NCBI RefSeq assembly: GCF_027111255.2
Contig: NZ_CP114285.2
Span: forward strand, 868,001 to 932,000
Length of the DNA: 64,000 bases
Source: Flavobacterium flavigenum
GTDB lineage: Bacteria > Bacteroidota > Bacteroidia > Flavobacteriales > Flavobacteriaceae
Direction: 5' to 3'
A program made the translations under genes and the position numbers. The notes under the pieces are model-generated. The model had not been told where the DNA came from. It ran no database searches and saw only the letters and a program-made list of their open reading frames with translations. Of this stretch, positions 30,337 through 38,429 are shown piece by piece (position 1 is the first letter of the stretch; every line of letters begins with the position of its first letter).

Positions 30337-31725
30337 ATGGAATTATATGAATTAATCTCAAAAAACGAAAATTTAATCTTTACGGATGCTGCTTCAGGTT
30401 TTTCTAAATCAATAAAAGAAATGCACCAGTCGTTGGAAATTGAAGACTTAAGATCTGTTGTTTTTATATATAATGACAATCAGTTACCGGCCATAGAGAC
30501 TTTATTAAATTTTTATCAAAGCCGATTTACAATTGCACTACTCGGACAGGGAACCAATACCGATTTTAAGGAAAATTTAGAAGCAAAATATACGCCTTAT
30601 TACATTTATGATCCGTCACGAAATAGTATCGAAGGTTACACTGCTGTACATGTTTCTGATACTATCACACTTTTCAGACGCAATGAAAATTCGATTTATC
30701 CAATTCATCCTAAAGTTAAGCTGCTGTTGAGTACTTCCGGAACAACCGGATCTCCAAAATTTGTTAGGCTATCTGATGAAAATCTGACAGAAAATGCTAA
30801 ATCCATTCTAGACTATCAGCCTATTAAATCAGACGATGTAGTACCGCTGAATGTTCCGGTCCATTCTGTTTACGGATTGTCTATTTTTCATACCAACTGT
30901 ATAAAAGCACATCAGATTGTATGTACAGATAAAGATGTTTTTCAAAAAGAATTCTGGTCAGATTTGAAGCATTATGGGTATGCTACATTGGGAGGTGTGC
31001 CCTATTTTTACGAAATGCTTCATAGCATCGGTTTCTTTAGAAAAGATCATCCATCATTACGTTATTTTACGCATGGCGGGGGAATGTTAAGCCACAAGCT
31101 GATCGAAATCATTTCAGAATATAACGAAAGATTTGACAAACAGTTCTTTGCTCAATATGGCCAGACTGAAGCCAGCGGACGCATGGCTTTTTTACCTCCA
31201 AAAGACCTGCTGAGAAAAGCAACTTCAATCGGACGCGCAATTAAAAACGGGAGTTTCGAAATAGACAATGAAACCTCTGAACTTATTTATTACGGACCCA
31301 ATATTTTTGGCGGTTATGCCGAACGAAGAGCCGATCTTCAATTTTATGATCAGGAAGAAAAACTACATACAGGTGATCAGGCAAGAGTAGATAACGAAGG
31401 TTTTTATTATATTACAGGCCGCCTGAAAAGAATCGTAAAACTATTCGGTACCCGGATCAATCTGGATGAAATAGAATTGCTTCTTAAAAATACTTTGGGA
31501 GGACAAACTTTTATCTGTCTGAATATACATGACAAACATTTAGCTGTCTTATACACAGATGAAACCGTAAACAAAGAAGTAATTGTAAACGTTTTAAAGG
31601 CAAAGTTAAGCCTTCACTCCAGTTCGTTAAAAGTAATTTATTTAGATACTGTGCCACTTACTGCAAACGGAAAAGTGAATTATCCTGTTATTAAAGAATC
31701 TCTTGAATCTGAAATAGCTGTGTAA
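30337..31725 (+). CDS. AMP-binding adenylating enzyme, likely loads the ACP
   Basis: A 462-residue ANL-superfamily protein. The A3 core is LLSTSGTTGSPKF (131-143), A5 is QYGQTEASG, A7 is LHTGDQARVDNEG, A8 is GRLKRIVKLFGTRINLDEIE, and the A10 lysine lies in TANGKVNYP. It is shorter than typical CoA ligases (500-560), and a stand-alone ACP precedes it, which favours transfer to ACP over CoA. The substrate cannot be read. It is the last gene of the siderophore operon, ended by a strong terminator 18 nt later. The petrobactin AsbC/AsbD pair is analogous, but the 3,4-dihydroxybenzoate synthesis gene (AsbF) is absent. Confidence 0.85.
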   Translation: MELYELISKNENLIFTDAASGFSKSIKEMHQSLEIEDLRSVVFIYNDNQLPAIETLLNFYQSRFTIALLGQGTNTDFKENLEAKYTPYYIYDPSRNSIEGYTAVHVSDTITLFRRNENSIYPIHPKVKLLLSTSGTTGSPKFVRLSDENLTENAKSILDYQPIKSDDVVPLNVPVHSVYGLSIFHTNCIKAHQIVCTDKDVFQKEFWSDLKHYGYATLGGVPYFYEMLHSIGFFRKDHPSLRYFTHGGGMLSHKLIEIISEYNERFDKQFFAQYGQTEASGRMAFLPPKDLLRKATSIGRAIKNGSFEIDNETSELIYYGPNIFGGYAERRADLQFYDQEEKLHTGDQARVDNEGFYYITGRLKRIVKLFGTRINLDEIELLLKNTLGGQTFICLNIHDKHLAVLYTDETVNKEVIVNVLKAKLSLHSSSLKVIYLDTVPLTANGKVNYPVIKESLESEIAV

Positions 31726-31742
31726 ACTCTAAACTCTAAAGC

Positions 31743-31780
31743 AAAAAGACCTCTATCCTTATGAATAGAGGTCTTTTTTA
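31743..31780. terminator. Bidirectional terminator between operon and receptor
   Basis: A perfect 14-bp stem from AAAAAGACCTCTAT to ATAGAGGTCTTTTT with an 8-nt loop. It sits between the convergent ends of the adenylating-enzyme gene and the TonB receptor gene and works in both directions. Confidence 0.9.
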
Positions 31781-31797
31781 TTGAAATAATATATAGC

Positions 31798-34137
31798 TTA
31801 AAACTTAAACGTCAAACTTCCCAAAATAGTGGTTGGTGCCTGAGGTGCTCCCCAGGTACTCCAGTATTTTTCATTAGTCAAATTGTCAATCTTAACTCCT
31901 GCTCTCCATGTAGGCTGCTCGTAAAATACAGTTGCACTATAAATAGTATATGAAGGGATGTAGAAAGTATTAGCTGTAGTCATATAACTCTCATCTACAT
32001 AATTTGCTCCAAATCCTGCACCTAAACCTTTTAATTTATTCTGAAGTTTATAAGAAGCCCAAAAATTCGCAACATGTTCAGGAGCATCTGCCGCTTTATT
32101 TCCTTCGATAGCTTTATTAGCTTCACTTGTTTTTTCGATACGGTTATCATTATACGCATAACCGGCTGTAATATCTAACCCTGGAATAGGATTCGCCAAA
32201 AATTCAAATTCAACCCCTTTACTTACTTGTTTTCCATCCTGTTGATAAACTAAATCTGCTTGTCTTATTAAGGCATTATCATTAGTGATTTCATAATAAC
32301 TCACTGTTGTGCTTACTTTTTTATTGAATAATTCAGCTTTTATACCTGACTCCCATTGATTAGCATAAAGTGGTTCCGGAACAAATTGTGATGCATCAGG
32401 CTGATTAACCGGAGCTAAATTTTGAAATCCGTTCATATAATTTCCAAACAACGATAACTGATCATCAAGAAGCTCGAATACCAATCCAAATTTCGGAGAT
32501 ACAGATGTTTGTTTATAGCCCGCCACTGTACCGCTTTGTTGACGTTCGAAATCATCCAGACGCAAACTTGTCATAATATGTAACCTGTCTGCAATACCCA
32601 TTACATAAGAAGCATAGGCACTATAGGTATTTTCGTCTCTGCCTGCCCGTATAACCGGAGCTAATAATACCGCATCAATATCTTTTTTTCTAACCGGTAC
32701 AAAGTTAGTTGTCACATCAATTGTTCTGAATGGAGCTGTTGGCGTTGGTGAAGAAGAAAAAGTATCCGAATAATTTCTGTAATTTACTCCGGCAACTATT
32801 TTATGATTTAAGATACCTGTTTTGAATTCCCCATTAATATTTTCCTGAATATTAGTATAGTTACTGGATATTGGTCCAAACATCGTAGCACGAATAGTGG
32901 CTGTTGTTGGAGAAGTCCAGGTTGGCAAAACCTGATAACTGTATTCTACATTTTCACTTACATAAGAAAATAAGGTAGTTGATTTCCAGTTGTCTGATAT
33001 TTGGTATTCTGACTGGACAAAAGCTTTTGAAGAGGTTGATTTAGCATCGGCATCATCATGAACCAGCGATTTTTTATAATCTAATTTGATATCGGCTGGA
33101 TTTGTTACACCTGATGTAGCAGTTGCACCTGGATATAATGGTTTAGTACTTTTAGCATTATATAATTCTGCATCCAAATTAAAAGTAAGTCTGTCTGTTG
33201 CTTTAAAAGTAAGACTCGGAGTAAAAGATAAAGTATTAGAATACCCATAGTCAAGGAAACTTTTTGCTTTATTTACCCCTACGTTAAGTCTGAAAAGCAC
33301 TTTTTTATCTTTGGTAAGCGGTGTATTAACATCTGCAGTAAGCTGATGTGTACCATAACTTCCGGCAGTATATCCTATCTCTGTAGCTGTAGTTTCAAAA
33401 GGTTTTTTAGTAACTAAATTGACTACACCACCAAAAGAAGAAGCTGTTGAACCAAATAAAGTTCCTGAAGGTCCTTTTAATATTTCAATGCGCTCAATAT
33501 TTGCAATACCTACAGAAGAACGGCCTGACAATGTTTCCATTCCGTTTCTGGCATTAATACCAACCGTAAAACCTCTAAAAATAAGTGCAAACCCTCCAGA
33601 AGGATAATTAAGCGGCACTACTCCTGGTGCATTTCTCATTGCAGTTGTGATATCGATTGCTACCTGCTCCTGAAAAAGCTCTTTATGAATTACATTGTAC
33701 ACCTGAGGATTTTCAAGGTTTTTCAGTGGCATTCTTGCTACTGTTTCTGTTTTCTTCGATAATAAACTTTTTCTGCTGCTAATGATAACTTCCTGTAATT
33801 CTTTATTTGAAACTTTTAGTTGTAGATTAACCGTTGCTGTTTTATTATCTTCAACAACAACCTCCTGTTCAGAAGTTTCATAACCTGATAAAGATATTTG
33901 CAGTGTATAAGTATTGCTTTTTACTCTGTTTATTTCAAAAGTACCATCTTCATTAGTAGCAGTACTATATTTTGAGTTTTTAAGGATGATATTTACATCT
34001 GCAGCAGGTTTTCCCTCAGAAGTTGTAATTTGCCCCTTTATCTTTCCATGATTTTGTTGTGCAAAAGAAGAAATTGATATACATAAAAAGCTAATAATAA
34101 ATAAAAATTGTGATGTTCTTAAACTAAGATATTTCAT
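31798..34137 (-). CDS. TonB-dependent siderophore receptor
   Basis: A 779-residue outer-membrane receptor. Signal peptide at 1-27 (ends SSFAQ), CarboxypepD-regulatory-like domain (about 33-110), plug domain (about 140-245) and a 22-strand barrel ending LGSLTFKF. The conserved end pattern NLTNEKYWSTWG marks the FhuA/FoxA/TonB-siderophore group rather than SusC. It converges with the siderophore operon and has its own promoter with iron-type half-sites, so it should take up the ferric form of the product of this locus or a related hydroxamate. Confidence 0.92.
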   Translation of the reverse strand: MKYLSLRTSQFLFIISFLCISISSFAQQNHGKIKGQITTSEGKPAADVNIILKNSKYSTATNEDGTFEINRVKSNTYTLQISLSGYETSEQEVVVEDNKTATVNLQLKVSNKELQEVIISSRKSLLSKKTETVARMPLKNLENPQVYNVIHKELFQEQVAIDITTAMRNAPGVVPLNYPSGGFALIFRGFTVGINARNGMETLSGRSSVGIANIERIEILKGPSGTLFGSTASSFGGVVNLVTKKPFETTATEIGYTAGSYGTHQLTADVNTPLTKDKKVLFRLNVGVNKAKSFLDYGYSNTLSFTPSLTFKATDRLTFNLDAELYNAKSTKPLYPGATATSGVTNPADIKLDYKKSLVHDDADAKSTSSKAFVQSEYQISDNWKSTTLFSYVSENVEYSYQVLPTWTSPTTATIRATMFGPISSNYTNIQENINGEFKTGILNHKIVAGVNYRNYSDTFSSSPTPTAPFRTIDVTTNFVPVRKKDIDAVLLAPVIRAGRDENTYSAYASYVMGIADRLHIMTSLRLDDFERQQSGTVAGYKQTSVSPKFGLVFELLDDQLSLFGNYMNGFQNLAPVNQPDASQFVPEPLYANQWESGIKAELFNKKVSTTVSYYEITNDNALIRQADLVYQQDGKQVSKGVEFEFLANPIPGLDITAGYAYNDNRIEKTSEANKAIEGNKAADAPEHVANFWASYKLQNKLKGLGAGFGANYVDESYMTTANTFYIPSYTIYSATVFYEQPTWRAGVKIDNLTNEKYWSTWGAPQAPTTILGSLTFKF

Positions 34138-34166
34138 TGATTCTTAAATTTGGTTAGTATTTGTTT

Positions 34167-34175
34167 TTATTTAGA
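34167..34175 (-). promoter_or_regulatory. TCTAAATAA half-site in the receptor leader
   Basis: TTATTTAGA on the plus strand, which is TCTAAATAA in the direction of the receptor gene. It lies 15-25 nt past the receptor's -7 box. The same 9-mer occurs before the siderophore operon. Confidence 0.5.
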
Positions 34176-34191
34176 ATTAATAAAAACAATG

Positions 34192-34221
34192 CAAAAGTAA
34201 AAATTAATATTAGTTTAACAA
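34192..34221 (-). promoter_or_regulatory. Consensus promoter of the TonB receptor gene
   Basis: On the minus strand: TTG, then a 19-nt spacer, then TACTTTTG. It matches the Bacteroidetes housekeeping consensus. The transcript would start near 34185, inside the leader that carries the TCTAAATAA half-site. Confidence 0.75.
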
Positions 34222-34239
34222 GTAAACGTCTTGAAATTA

Positions 34240-34292
34240 TTTAGAATGATACTAAAGAATATTTAGATTGTCTAAAAATAAGTATAGATTTG
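34240..34292 (+). promoter_or_regulatory. Promoter and operator of the PepSY gene
   Basis: A -7 box TAGATTTG lies at 34285-34292. Just upstream is the perfect palindrome TTTAGATTGTCTAAA (34262-34276), and a looser TTTAG, 7 nt, CTAAA lies at 34240-34256. The palindrome covers the space between -33 and -7, as expected for a repressor such as Fur. Confidence 0.6.
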
Positions 34293-34319
34293 CAGGAAAA
34301 TTTAAATTCTTTAAAACGA

Positions 34320-35429
34320 ATGAAGAAAAAATTAAAGAAAAAGATTGGACAACTTCATCTGTGGTTAGGACTTGCTTCTGGCCTGGTTTTATTTACAGTA
34401 GCTTTGACAGGAAGCCTTTTGGTTTTCGAAAAAGAAATTGATCAATTTTTTAATCCTGAATTTTATCACGTACCCAGTGTTGGCCCGAATAAAAAAACAA
34501 TTGACGATTGTACGGCAGCCATTCAGAAAAAGTATACTGTTGAAAAGATAAACAGAATCACACTCTACAACGATCCTAAACGTACTATGATCATCATAGG
34601 AAAAGACAGCGAAGGTGACAGCCAGATTTTCTCTGTGGATCCTTACACAGGTAAAGTACTTGGGAATATCGCACAGGAAAACCGTTTTTTCTCTATTGTT
34701 TTAAACATACACAGGCATTTACTGATGCATGAAATTGGCGAAATCATTACCGGATGTTCCTGTTTGATATTTGTATTCATGCTGATTTCCGGTCTTGTTT
34801 TGTGGTGGCCTAAAAAGGCTAAAAACCTGAAACAACGTCTGACTGTAAAATGGAAAGCGTCTTTTAAAAGAGTCAACTGGGATTTTCATTCGACTTTTGG
34901 ATTCTACACTTTTCTGTTCTTGCTGATTATTGCCCTCACGGGACTCACATGGTCTTTTAAATGGTTTGAAAATGGTATGTATTTCATCGCTAATGGCACT
35001 ACAGAAAGACCATCACCTAAAGTTGAAAACCCTACTAAAGTTGATCCACAGTCTAATAAAACTGCTTTTTATCAAAACCTATATCGAAAAACAGACAGTA
35101 TATTTCCATATAAAGGCAACATCCAAATCAGAATGCCTGCCGATACCATCAACAGTATTCTGGTACTAAAAGAAAACTTAGATTTCAGCATTCCAAATCA
35201 GTCGAGTGCTATTTATTTTGACAAATATACCGGCAAAGATATCGAAATCAGGCCTTATAAATCTTTCTCAAAAGGAGACAAACTAAAGCGTCTCATGTAC
35301 CCAATCCATACGGGAAGCATTTATGGTTATCCAACCAAAATACTTGCTTTCATAGTATGTATTTTTGCTGTAACCTTGCCTGTTACAGGATTATTGATCT
35401 GGCTTGGGAAGAAAAAAAGGAAAAATTAA
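34320..35429 (+). CDS. PepSY-associated membrane protein, siderophore iron reduction
   Basis: A 369-residue inner-membrane protein. I chose the ATG at 34320 (KKKLKKKIGQLHLWLGL) over an upstream TTG, because that TTG is part of the likely -7 box. Four helices are visible: near 13-35, 138-160, 195-215 and 340-362, with PepSY-type periplasmic loops between. The family (PiuB/FoxB/FsqB-like, often called iron-regulated membrane protein) is linked to reductive release of iron from imported siderophores. It is divergent from the receptor gene and shares its operator region. Confidence 0.85.
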   Translation: MKKKLKKKIGQLHLWLGLASGLVLFTVALTGSLLVFEKEIDQFFNPEFYHVPSVGPNKKTIDDCTAAIQKKYTVEKINRITLYNDPKRTMIIIGKDSEGDSQIFSVDPYTGKVLGNIAQENRFFSIVLNIHRHLLMHEIGEIITGCSCLIFVFMLISGLVLWWPKKAKNLKQRLTVKWKASFKRVNWDFHSTFGFYTFLFLLIIALTGLTWSFKWFENGMYFIANGTTERPSPKVENPTKVDPQSNKTAFYQNLYRKTDSIFPYKGNIQIRMPADTINSILVLKENLDFSIPNQSSAIYFDKYTGKDIEIRPYKSFSKGDKLKRLMYPIHTGSIYGYPTKILAFIVCIFAVTLPVTGLLIWLGKKKRKN

Positions 35430-35466
35430 TTTCTAATGATTTTAGAGATTATCAATTGAAACAAAC

Positions 35467-35493
35467 AAAGCTTCGGAGTAATCTGAAGCTTTT
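35467..35493 (+). terminator. Rho-independent terminator of the PepSY gene
   Basis: The stem AAAGCTTC and GAAGCTTT encloses an interior GGAGTAATCT loop and is followed by a T-rich run. A near-copy serves at 47514-47544. Confidence 0.7.
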
Positions 35494-35607
35494 ATTTTTT
35501 ATTTTGTTCAAATATATTATGCTACAATAAACCTTAAAATAAATTATATATTAGCAATGGCTTAAGTTCTTTTTCAATCAAAGTTTGCAACCTAATATAA
35601 AAACCAC

Positions 35608-37140
35608 ATGAGCAAAAAAACAATAATTTTAATAGGTTTCATTATTTTAAAATTTGTTTTACAGTATTCCCTGATTAATCCTGAATACGATTTACAGCGA
35701 GATGAATATTTACATCTGGATCAGGCAAATCATTTGGCATGGGGCTATTTATCAGTCCCTCCGGTAACATCGTGGTTTTCTTATATTATTCTATTACTTG
35801 GAAATTCTGTTTTTTGGGTGAAGTTCTTCCCTGCCCTGTTTGGAGCCCTGACACTTTTGATTGTCTGGAAAACCATCGCACTTTTAAAAGGAAATCTTTA
35901 TGCTTTAATTCTTGGCTCTGTATGCGTTTTGTTTTCCTGTTTGCTGCGTTTAAATATGCTTTATCAGCCTAATTCTTTTGATATTTTATGCTGGACTGCG
36001 GTTTATTATATTTTAATACAATACCTGACTTCAGAAAATACAAAATGGCTATATTTTGGCGGAGTGATTTTCGCTTTGGGTTTACTGAATAAGTACAATA
36101 TCCTGTTTTTATTGCTCGGATTAATTCCTGCTATTTTATTTTCTAAACAGAGAAAAATAGCTGTACAAAAAGAATTTTATTTTGCTTTGATTTTAGGGCT
36201 AATTTTAATATTGCCTAATCTTTATTGGCAATACAGCAATCATTTTCCAATTGTACATCATATGAAAGAGTTAAAAGAAACGCAATTAGTTCATGTTGAT
36301 CTGGGTGATTTTCTAAAAGAACAGATTCTATTTTTCATTGGCGGATTATTCGTGATTTTAGCCGGACTTTATGCCGTTTTATTTTACAGACCTTTCAAAA
36401 AATATCAGTTCTTTTTCACATCATTTGTTTTCACTCTTTTAATTTTTATTTATTTCAAAGCAAAAGCGTATTACACCATTGGCTTGTATCCAATTTACCT
36501 TGCTTTTGGAGCTGTTTACATTTCGGAAATGATACATAATGGATGGAAACGTTATCTAAAACCTGTTTTTATCCTGATTCCGTTATTGCTTTTTATTCCG
36601 ATTTATTATGTCGCTTTTCCCAATAAAAGTCCTGAATATATGGTTGCACATTCTGAGCCATACAAAAAACTGGGATTGCTTCGTTGGGAAGACGGAAAAG
36701 ATCATCATTTGCCACAGGATTTTGCTGATATGCTTGGGTGGAAAGAATTGGCTGAAAAAACAGATTCTTTATATGCTTTGCTTCCAAATCAGAAAGAAAC
36801 AATTATCCTTTGCGATAATTACGGACAGGCCGGAGCAATTAATTATTATACTAAAAAAGGAATCAAAGCGGTTTCTTTTAATGCTGATTATCTGAATTGG
36901 TTTGATCTTAGCATTAAATATAAAAACCTGATTCGCGTTAAGGATTTTGAAGAAAGCGACAAAGAAATGAAAGAAACGAGTCCGTATTTTGAATCAGTTA
37001 CTATTGGCGGCCGGGTCACCAATCAATATGCCAGAGGATATGGTGCTACGATTTTTGTTTTCAGGAATGCAAAAGTTGATATCAACAAAAAATTAGAACA
37101 GGAAATCAAAGAAGAAAAAAACGATATCATAAATGATTAA
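35608..37140 (+). CDS. GT39-type membrane glycosyltransferase
   Basis: A 510-residue polytopic protein (about 10-12 helices) of the ArnT / dolichyl-phosphate-mannose mannosyltransferase (PMT_2) group. The acidic catalytic loop motif is seen early: DLQRDEYLHLDQ (28-39). The C-terminal periplasmic part (about 340-510) carries a soluble domain. It transfers a sugar from an undecaprenyl- or polyprenyl-phosphate carrier, acceptor unknown. Its last codons overlap the start of the following DUF4269 gene by 8 nt. Confidence 0.85.
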   Translation: MSKKTIILIGFIILKFVLQYSLINPEYDLQRDEYLHLDQANHLAWGYLSVPPVTSWFSYIILLLGNSVFWVKFFPALFGALTLLIVWKTIALLKGNLYALILGSVCVLFSCLLRLNMLYQPNSFDILCWTAVYYILIQYLTSENTKWLYFGGVIFALGLLNKYNILFLLLGLIPAILFSKQRKIAVQKEFYFALILGLILILPNLYWQYSNHFPIVHHMKELKETQLVHVDLGDFLKEQILFFIGGLFVILAGLYAVLFYRPFKKYQFFFTSFVFTLLIFIYFKAKAYYTIGLYPIYLAFGAVYISEMIHNGWKRYLKPVFILIPLLLFIPIYYVAFPNKSPEYMVAHSEPYKKLGLLRWEDGKDHHLPQDFADMLGWKELAEKTDSLYALLPNQKETIILCDNYGQAGAINYYTKKGIKAVSFNADYLNWFDLSIKYKNLIRVKDFEESDKEMKETSPYFESVTIGGRVTNQYARGYGATIFVFRNAKVDINKKLEQEIKEEKNDIIND

Positions 37141-37657
37141 TTTTAAGGACATATCTTATTTACAAACCGGAAATCCTAAACAGCAAGCCGCATTTACTCT
37201 TTTAACCCATCATAAAATTTTGGAAAATCTTGCTGAATTTGATCCTGTTTTGGTTGGCACAATTCCCATAAATATTGATATTGAAAACAGCGATCTGGAT
37301 ATTCTCTGCCATTGGAAAAACAAAGCTGATTTTATCAAAAAGACAAAACAACTGTTCGGAAAAGAAAATCATTTTTCCATTCGGGAAGATAGTATTGATA
37401 ACCCGAAATCTGTTATTGTTAACTTCATCATAAGTGGCTTTGAAATAGAAATCTTTGGTCAAAATATACCAACAGAACTTCAAAACGGCTACAGACACAT
37501 GGTAATTGAACACCAAATTCTTAATTCAAAAGACGAAAACTTTCGATTGGAGATCATCAGACTAAAAGAAAAAGGCTTAAAAACCGAGCCTGCTTTTGGT
37601 TTGCTATTAGGCTTAAAAGGAAATATTTATGAAGCATTACTAGATTATAAAATCTGA
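37133..37657 (+). CDS. DUF4269 protein
   Basis: A 174-residue protein of the DUF4269 family, which resembles the nucleotidyltransferase fold: LVGTIPINIDIENSDLDILC holds a spaced acidic pair (DLDIL) like the polymerase-beta type active site. No signal peptide or membrane segment. It is translationally coupled to the GT39-like gene by an 8-nt overlap, a common arrangement in Flavobacterium. The function has not been established to my knowledge. Confidence 0.8.
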   Translation: MINFKDISYLQTGNPKQQAAFTLLTHHKILENLAEFDPVLVGTIPINIDIENSDLDILCHWKNKADFIKKTKQLFGKENHFSIREDSIDNPKSVIVNFIISGFEIEIFGQNIPTELQNGYRHMVIEHQILNSKDENFRLEIIRLKEKGLKTEPAFGLLLGLKGNIYEALLDYKI

Positions 37658-37705
37658 GAAAAACATCTTTTTTTAAAATTTTAAAAAATAAAATCCTAAA
37701 ATAAG

Positions 37706-37735
37706 TTGCATAACCGTATTTAGTATGTATCTTTG
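37706..37735 (+). promoter_or_regulatory. Promoter of the initiator tRNA gene
   Basis: TTG (37706-37708), a 19-nt spacer, then TATCTTTG (37728-37735). It matches the Bacteroidetes consensus exactly, and the tRNA starts 13 nt later. Confidence 0.75.
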
Positions 37736-37747
37736 CACCCGAAACAT

Positions 37748-37820
37748 CGCGGGATAGAGCAGTAGGCAGCTCGTCGGGCTCATAACCCGAAGGTCACAGG
37801 TTCGAGTCCTGTTCCCGCTA
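37748..37820 (+). tRNA. Initiator tRNA-fMet (anticodon CAT)
   Basis: A full 73-nt cloverleaf. The D stem GAGC/GCTC, anticodon stem TCGGG/CCCGA with anticodon CAT at 37781-37783, T stem ACAGG/CCTGT and acceptor CGCGGGA/TCCCGCT are all visible, with discriminator A at 37820. The first pair is C opposite T, i.e. unpaired, and three G-C pairs abut the anticodon loop. Both are initiator hallmarks. No full CCA is encoded. Confidence 0.95.
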
Positions 37821-37824
37821 CAAG

Positions 37825-37867
37825 ACCGGACAAATGAGATATTGATTCATTTGTTCGGTTTTTTTTA
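37825..37867 (+). terminator. Terminator of the tRNA gene
   Basis: A 13-bp stem, ACCGGACAAATGA with TCATTTGTTCGGT (one G-T pair), followed by eight or more T. It begins 5 nt after the tRNA and ends next to the recombinase remnant. Confidence 0.85.
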
Positions 37868-38257
37868 ATCAAATAACACCTTATTAATCAACAAGATAGA
37901 CCTTGCAATAACATTAACTCGCGGGGTTCGATATGTAGTTCCATCAAAAACCAGTTTTTCAGGATATATCGAACTTATAACTTTCCGCTTAAGCTCTATG
38001 TCACCCTCTTTATAAACTCTTGATAGCTTGCTAACCATAACAATTGCTCCCTCAAGACTTTTCTTAATGTCAAGATTTTTGTGTTCCGACATAAAAGCTG
38101 ATAGTTCCTCTTCTAAAGTTTCAATGCTTTTTTTACATTCCTCTTTGATCTCCTTGTAATCATCTGAATCTATTTTTTCGGAAAAAAGTAAATCTCTTGC
38201 CTTTGAAACCTTTGCATTATACCTGTCAATTTCCAACTTGATGGCTTCATGGAAAAA
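37865..38257 (-). pseudogene. C-terminal remnant of a serine recombinase
   Basis: The minus strand reads FHEAIKLEIDRY and onward to KVLFD, about 130 residues. It matches the C-terminal region of Bacteroidetes large serine recombinases: coiled-coil helices (about 10-50) and the end pattern SIYPEKLVFDGTTYRT. The catalytic resolvase domain and zinc ribbon are missing. The frame is open right up to the IS21 end, which cuts it off. A short ORF starting at 38236 covers most of it, but its ATG is internal to the old gene. This suggests a lost integrative element beside the tRNA; it cannot be active. Confidence 0.75.
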
Positions 38258-38353
38258 CCGGTCAATTTGACCACCTAATTCCGGAGTAAATTGACCACCC
38301 GTTCCGGAGCAAACTGACCACCTAATTCCGGAGCAAATTGACCACCAAGTTTT
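38258..38353. repeat. Left-end internal repeats of IS21
   Basis: Four near-copies of AATTGACCACCTAATTCCGG-type units with a period of about 22-25 nt, as expected for the multiple transposase-binding sites of IS21 ends. Confidence 0.75.
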
Positions 38354-38429
38354 GTGGTGAATTAAGTATTAAAAACTATTGATTTTTTCATGTTGTTAGA
38401 ACCATACATTCGTTAAAAATTTACGGATT

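Noticed and set aside
30077..31725. Petrobactin-type aryl loading pair
   Set aside because: Neither a 3-dehydroshikimate dehydratase (AsbF) nor an AsbE-like enzyme is in the window, so catecholate synthesis is not supported.
34290..34319. TTG start of the PepSY protein
   Set aside because: The TTG is the end of the TAGATTTG -7 box, so it would not be transcribed as a start codon.
37865..38236. An intact 123-residue protein
   Set aside because: Its frame continues upstream with recombinase-like sequence to the IS end, so it is a remnant rather than a gene with its own start.
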